Below are positions 5,106 through 6,787 of a DNA stretch of 6,787 nt, in pieces (the first letter of the stretch is position 1; the number at the start of each line of letters is the position of its first letter). Source of the DNA: Shewanella sp. (GTDB lineage: Bacteria > Pseudomonadota > Gammaproteobacteria > Enterobacterales > Shewanellaceae); assembly GCA_004195335.1 (NCBI GenBank), contig SDWK01000210.1, positions 1 through 6,787 of the forward strand, in the 5' to 3' direction. The position numbers were made by a program, and so were the translations under genes. Below the pieces are notes generated by a model that made no database searches, was not told where the DNA came from, and saw only the letters and a program-made list of their open reading frames with translations.

Positions 5106-6173
5106 GTGCCAAATCAATTTCAGCAAGATAATCTCATCGGACAATCTAATGCACTGTTAGAAGTGCTGGAGCACGTTTCTCAAGTTGCGCCTCTTTCTAA
5201 GCCAGTACTGATCATCGGCGAACGAGGTACAGGTAAAGAGTTAATTGCTGAACGATTACACTATCTATCTAGCCGATGGGATCAAAGCTTTATCAAGCTT
5301 AACTGCTCCTCTCTTAGTGAGAATTTACTCGAAAGTGAACTCTTTGGCCACGATGCGGGGGCCTTTACCGGTGCGAGTAAGAAACATGAAGGACGGTTCG
5401 AACGCGCTCACGGTGGTACACTTTTCCTCGATGAGTTAGCCAATACTTCAGGGTTAATTCAAGAGAAGCTACTCAGAGTCATCGAATATGGTGAATTTGA
5501 ACGTGTCGGTGGCAGTAAAACAGTCCAAACCGATGTGAGACTCGTCTGTGCAGCCAATGAAGATCTCCCTTCATTAGCCGATGTGGGTGAGTTCCGCGCA
5601 GATCTGCTCGATAGACTGGCATTCGATGTGATCACCTTACCACCTCTACGCCATAGAACAGAAGACATCATGCCCCTTGCCGAATATTTTGCGGTGGGTA
5701 TGGCAAGGCAACTCAAACTACAGCTCTTTGAAGGTTTTAGCCCGCGGGCAATGCAGCAACTCATGGAGTATTCGTGGCCGGGGAATATTCGTGAAATAAA
5801 GAACGTGGTTGAGCGCAGCGTTTATCGTAATGCGGAAACTCATGCACCAATCACTAATATTATTCTGGATCCTTTTGCATCACCTTACCGACCGACACAA
5901 AGAGTGAAAACCCTTGAGCGTCAACAAACGATAGCATCGATGGAATCAACACCAGTACAGAGTGTCAAACCAGAGATTCACAATCCTTCTTCAGAAATCA
6001 TTAATTTCCCCATTGATTTCAAAGAACATTGTGAAGGTCTCGAGGTCAATTTGTTAAAACAAGCACTCGAAGCGGGTCAATTTAATCAAAAGAAAACCGC
6101 CGAACTCTTAGGCTTAAGTTATCATCAACTTCGCGGGATCCTAAAAAAATACAACCTTCTCGATAAAACTTAA
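5106..6173 (+). CDS. pspF: PspF, sigma-54-dependent activator of the psp operon
   Basis: AAA+ enhancer-binding protein that remodels sigma-54 RNA polymerase at the pspA promoter. Its 355 residues begin straight at the AAA+ domain with no sensory domain, as in E. coli PspF (325). Visible are Walker A GERGTGKE (38-45), W58 (matching W56 of E. coli PspF, implicated in PspA contact), the sigma-54 loop GAFTGA (85-90), Walker B GGTLFLDE (103-110), arginine-finger region FRADLLDR (R164, R170), sensor II WPGNIRE (224-230), and a Fis-type helix-turn-helix (about 327-350) ending the protein. The linker at about 258-300 is roughly 30 residues longer than in E. coli. The GTG start is the only in-frame start after the stop at 5082, and it aligns with the E. 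coli N-terminus. No clear Shine-Dalgarno precedes it, so expression is probably low. Confidence 0.97.
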   Translation: MPNQFQQDNLIGQSNALLEVLEHVSQVAPLSKPVLIIGERGTGKELIAERLHYLSSRWDQSFIKLNCSSLSENLLESELFGHDAGAFTGASKKHEGRFERAHGGTLFLDELANTSGLIQEKLLRVIEYGEFERVGGSKTVQTDVRLVCAANEDLPSLADVGEFRADLLDRLAFDVITLPPLRHRTEDIMPLAEYFAVGMARQLKLQLFEGFSPRAMQQLMEYSWPGNIREIKNVVERSVYRNAETHAPITNIILDPFASPYRPTQRVKTLERQQTIASMESTPVQSVKPEIHNPSSEIINFPIDFKEHCEGLEVNLLKQALEAGQFNQKKTAELLGLSYHQLRGILKKYNLLDKT

Positions 6174-6258
6174 CACTCATTATAATGATAAGCTCATTGC
6201 TCATAGGTTATTAGCACTGCTAAAATGGCCAACAAAGTTCTGAACAAATGATTTTTGA
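6174..6258 (+). promoter_or_regulatory. pspF-sapA intergenic region with candidate sapA promoter
   Basis: These 85 bp contain a perfect 12-bp palindrome TCATTATAATGA (6177-6188) and an inverted repeat TTAGC-ACT-GCTAA (6211-6223). A possible promoter has TTGCTC (6197-6202, 3 of 6), an 18-nt gap and TAAAAT (6221-6226, 5 of 6). The second repeat overlaps the -10. I see no intrinsic terminator after pspF, so pspF-sapA read-through is possible. No Shine-Dalgarno is visible before sapA. Confidence 0.35.
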
Positions 6259-6787
6259 ATGAGAGTGCTGATAAAGCGTCTGTCTGCTTACTCCGCTATT
6301 GCATGCATGTTCTGCTTGCTTATTGGCTGTGGACCGCAGTATGTCCCACCGGGAGTAGTTTATTGCTCCGAGGGTAACCCCGAGTCTTTCAACCCTCAAC
6401 TGGTAACCTCAGGTACCACTGTCGATGCGACCTCACAACAGATCTACAATCGTTTAGTCGACTATAATGCCACTTCCGGGCAGATCATTCCCTCTTTGGC
6501 AACACAGTGGCAGATTAGTGAAGATGAACTCACCTATACCTTTCAATTGAGAAAAGGGGTTATGTTTCATAGCTCGATTCTATTTACTCCTTCAAGAGCA
6601 TTCAGTGCAACTGATGTGCTGTTCTCATTCAATAGAATTATTGATAAAAACCACCCGTATCATGCCGTCTCCAAAACCGGTTATCCCTTCTTTCAAAGTA
6701 TTGGCCTCGATAAACTGATAAATAACATTGAAAGAGTATCGGACTATGAAGTCGCTTTTCACCTTAATAATAAAGACGCTTCTTTTC
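6259..6787 (+). CDS. sapA: SapA-like peptide ABC transporter substrate-binding lipoprotein (truncated by window edge)
   Basis: This is a periplasmic solute-binding protein of the SBP_bac_5 (DppA/OppA) family. The first 176 residues are present. It matches E. coli SapA along its length: VYCSEGNPESFNPQ (34-47), QIYNRLVDY (61-69), PSLATQWQ (78-85), FTPSRAFSATDVLFSFNRI (109-127), and DASF where the window ends. Sap systems take up peptides and contribute to antimicrobial-peptide resistance in some pathogens; the ligand here is unknown. The N-terminus is a lipoprotein signal: basic MRVLIKR, a hydrophobic core and lipobox LIGC with C24. E. coli SapA has an ordinary cleaved signal instead, as I recall. 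ATG 6259 follows an in-frame TGA directly, so it is the first possible start; GTG 6265 is the alternative. sapBCDF probably follow beyond the window. Confidence 0.88.
   Translation, partial: MRVLIKRLSAYSAIACMFCLLIGCGPQYVPPGVVYCSEGNPESFNPQLVTSGTTVDATSQQIYNRLVDYNATSGQIIPSLATQWQISEDELTYTFQLRKGVMFHSSILFTPSRAFSATDVLFSFNRIIDKNHPYHAVSKTGYPFFQSIGLDKLINNIERVSDYEVAFHLNNKDASF

Noticed and set aside
5245..5439. Open frame of 64 codons on the plus strand inside pspF
   Set aside because: It lies in another frame fully within the highly conserved AAA+ domain of pspF and has no recognisable protein features.
5459..5764. Open frame of 101 codons on the minus strand opposite pspF
   Set aside because: It is antisense to conserved pspF sequence; its serine- and leucine-rich, unstructured composition looks like a shadow frame.
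6248..6262. Four-codon leader frame (ATG ATT TTT GAA TGA) whose stop overlaps the sapA ATG
   Set aside because: The ATGA overlap could suggest translational coupling, but the mini-frame has no Shine-Dalgarno and is short enough to arise by chance.

Overview
This window is a chromosomal segment from a gammaproteobacterium, most likely Shewanella or a close marine relative. The evidence is gene content and order: a methionine gamma-lyase gene beside ycjF-ycjX-pspC-pspB-pspA, with pspF divergent and followed directly by sapA. I recall this order from Shewanella, but I could not run a search. Base composition is moderate in G+C and looks even throughout. I see no mobile element, CRISPR array, tRNA or rRNA.

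Layout. Positions 1-773 (minus) hold the N-terminal two thirds of a methionine gamma-lyase, cut by the left edge. A 173-bp gap (774-946) holds its promoter and a structured leader. Positions 947-4928 (minus) form one phage-shock-protein (Psp) operon, transcribed right to left as pspA, pspB, pspC, ycjX, ycjF. The genes are tightly spaced: 20 bp, an 8-bp overlap, about 40-50 bp containing a GC-rich hairpin, and 36 bp. The divergent control region at 4929-5105 has a sigma-54 promoter for pspA, a candidate IHF site and a candidate PspF enhancer site. pspF runs rightward from a GTG start at 5106. After 85 bp comes sapA, a peptide-binding lipoprotein gene cut by the right edge.

How the genes work together (from knowledge of the families). 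PspF is a sigma-54 enhancer-binding AAA+ ATPase without a sensory domain, and PspA normally holds it inactive. Inner-membrane stress makes PspB and PspC draw PspA to the membrane. This frees PspF to activate pspA, while PspA itself stabilises the membrane. YcjX (P-loop, Ras-like GTPase family) and YcjF (membrane protein) belong to the Psp regulon in enterobacteria too, but their molecular job is unclear. SapA is the binding protein of a peptide-type ABC transporter.

Novelty. The gene set is a known system and I found no new gene family. The most interesting features are regulatory. A 14-bp near-duplicate of the sigma-54 -24 element lies over the pspF start codon. An enhancer-like inverted repeat sits almost against that start. 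A hairpin separates pspABC from ycjXF. The methionine gamma-lyase gene has a structured leader and a possible MetR-like box.
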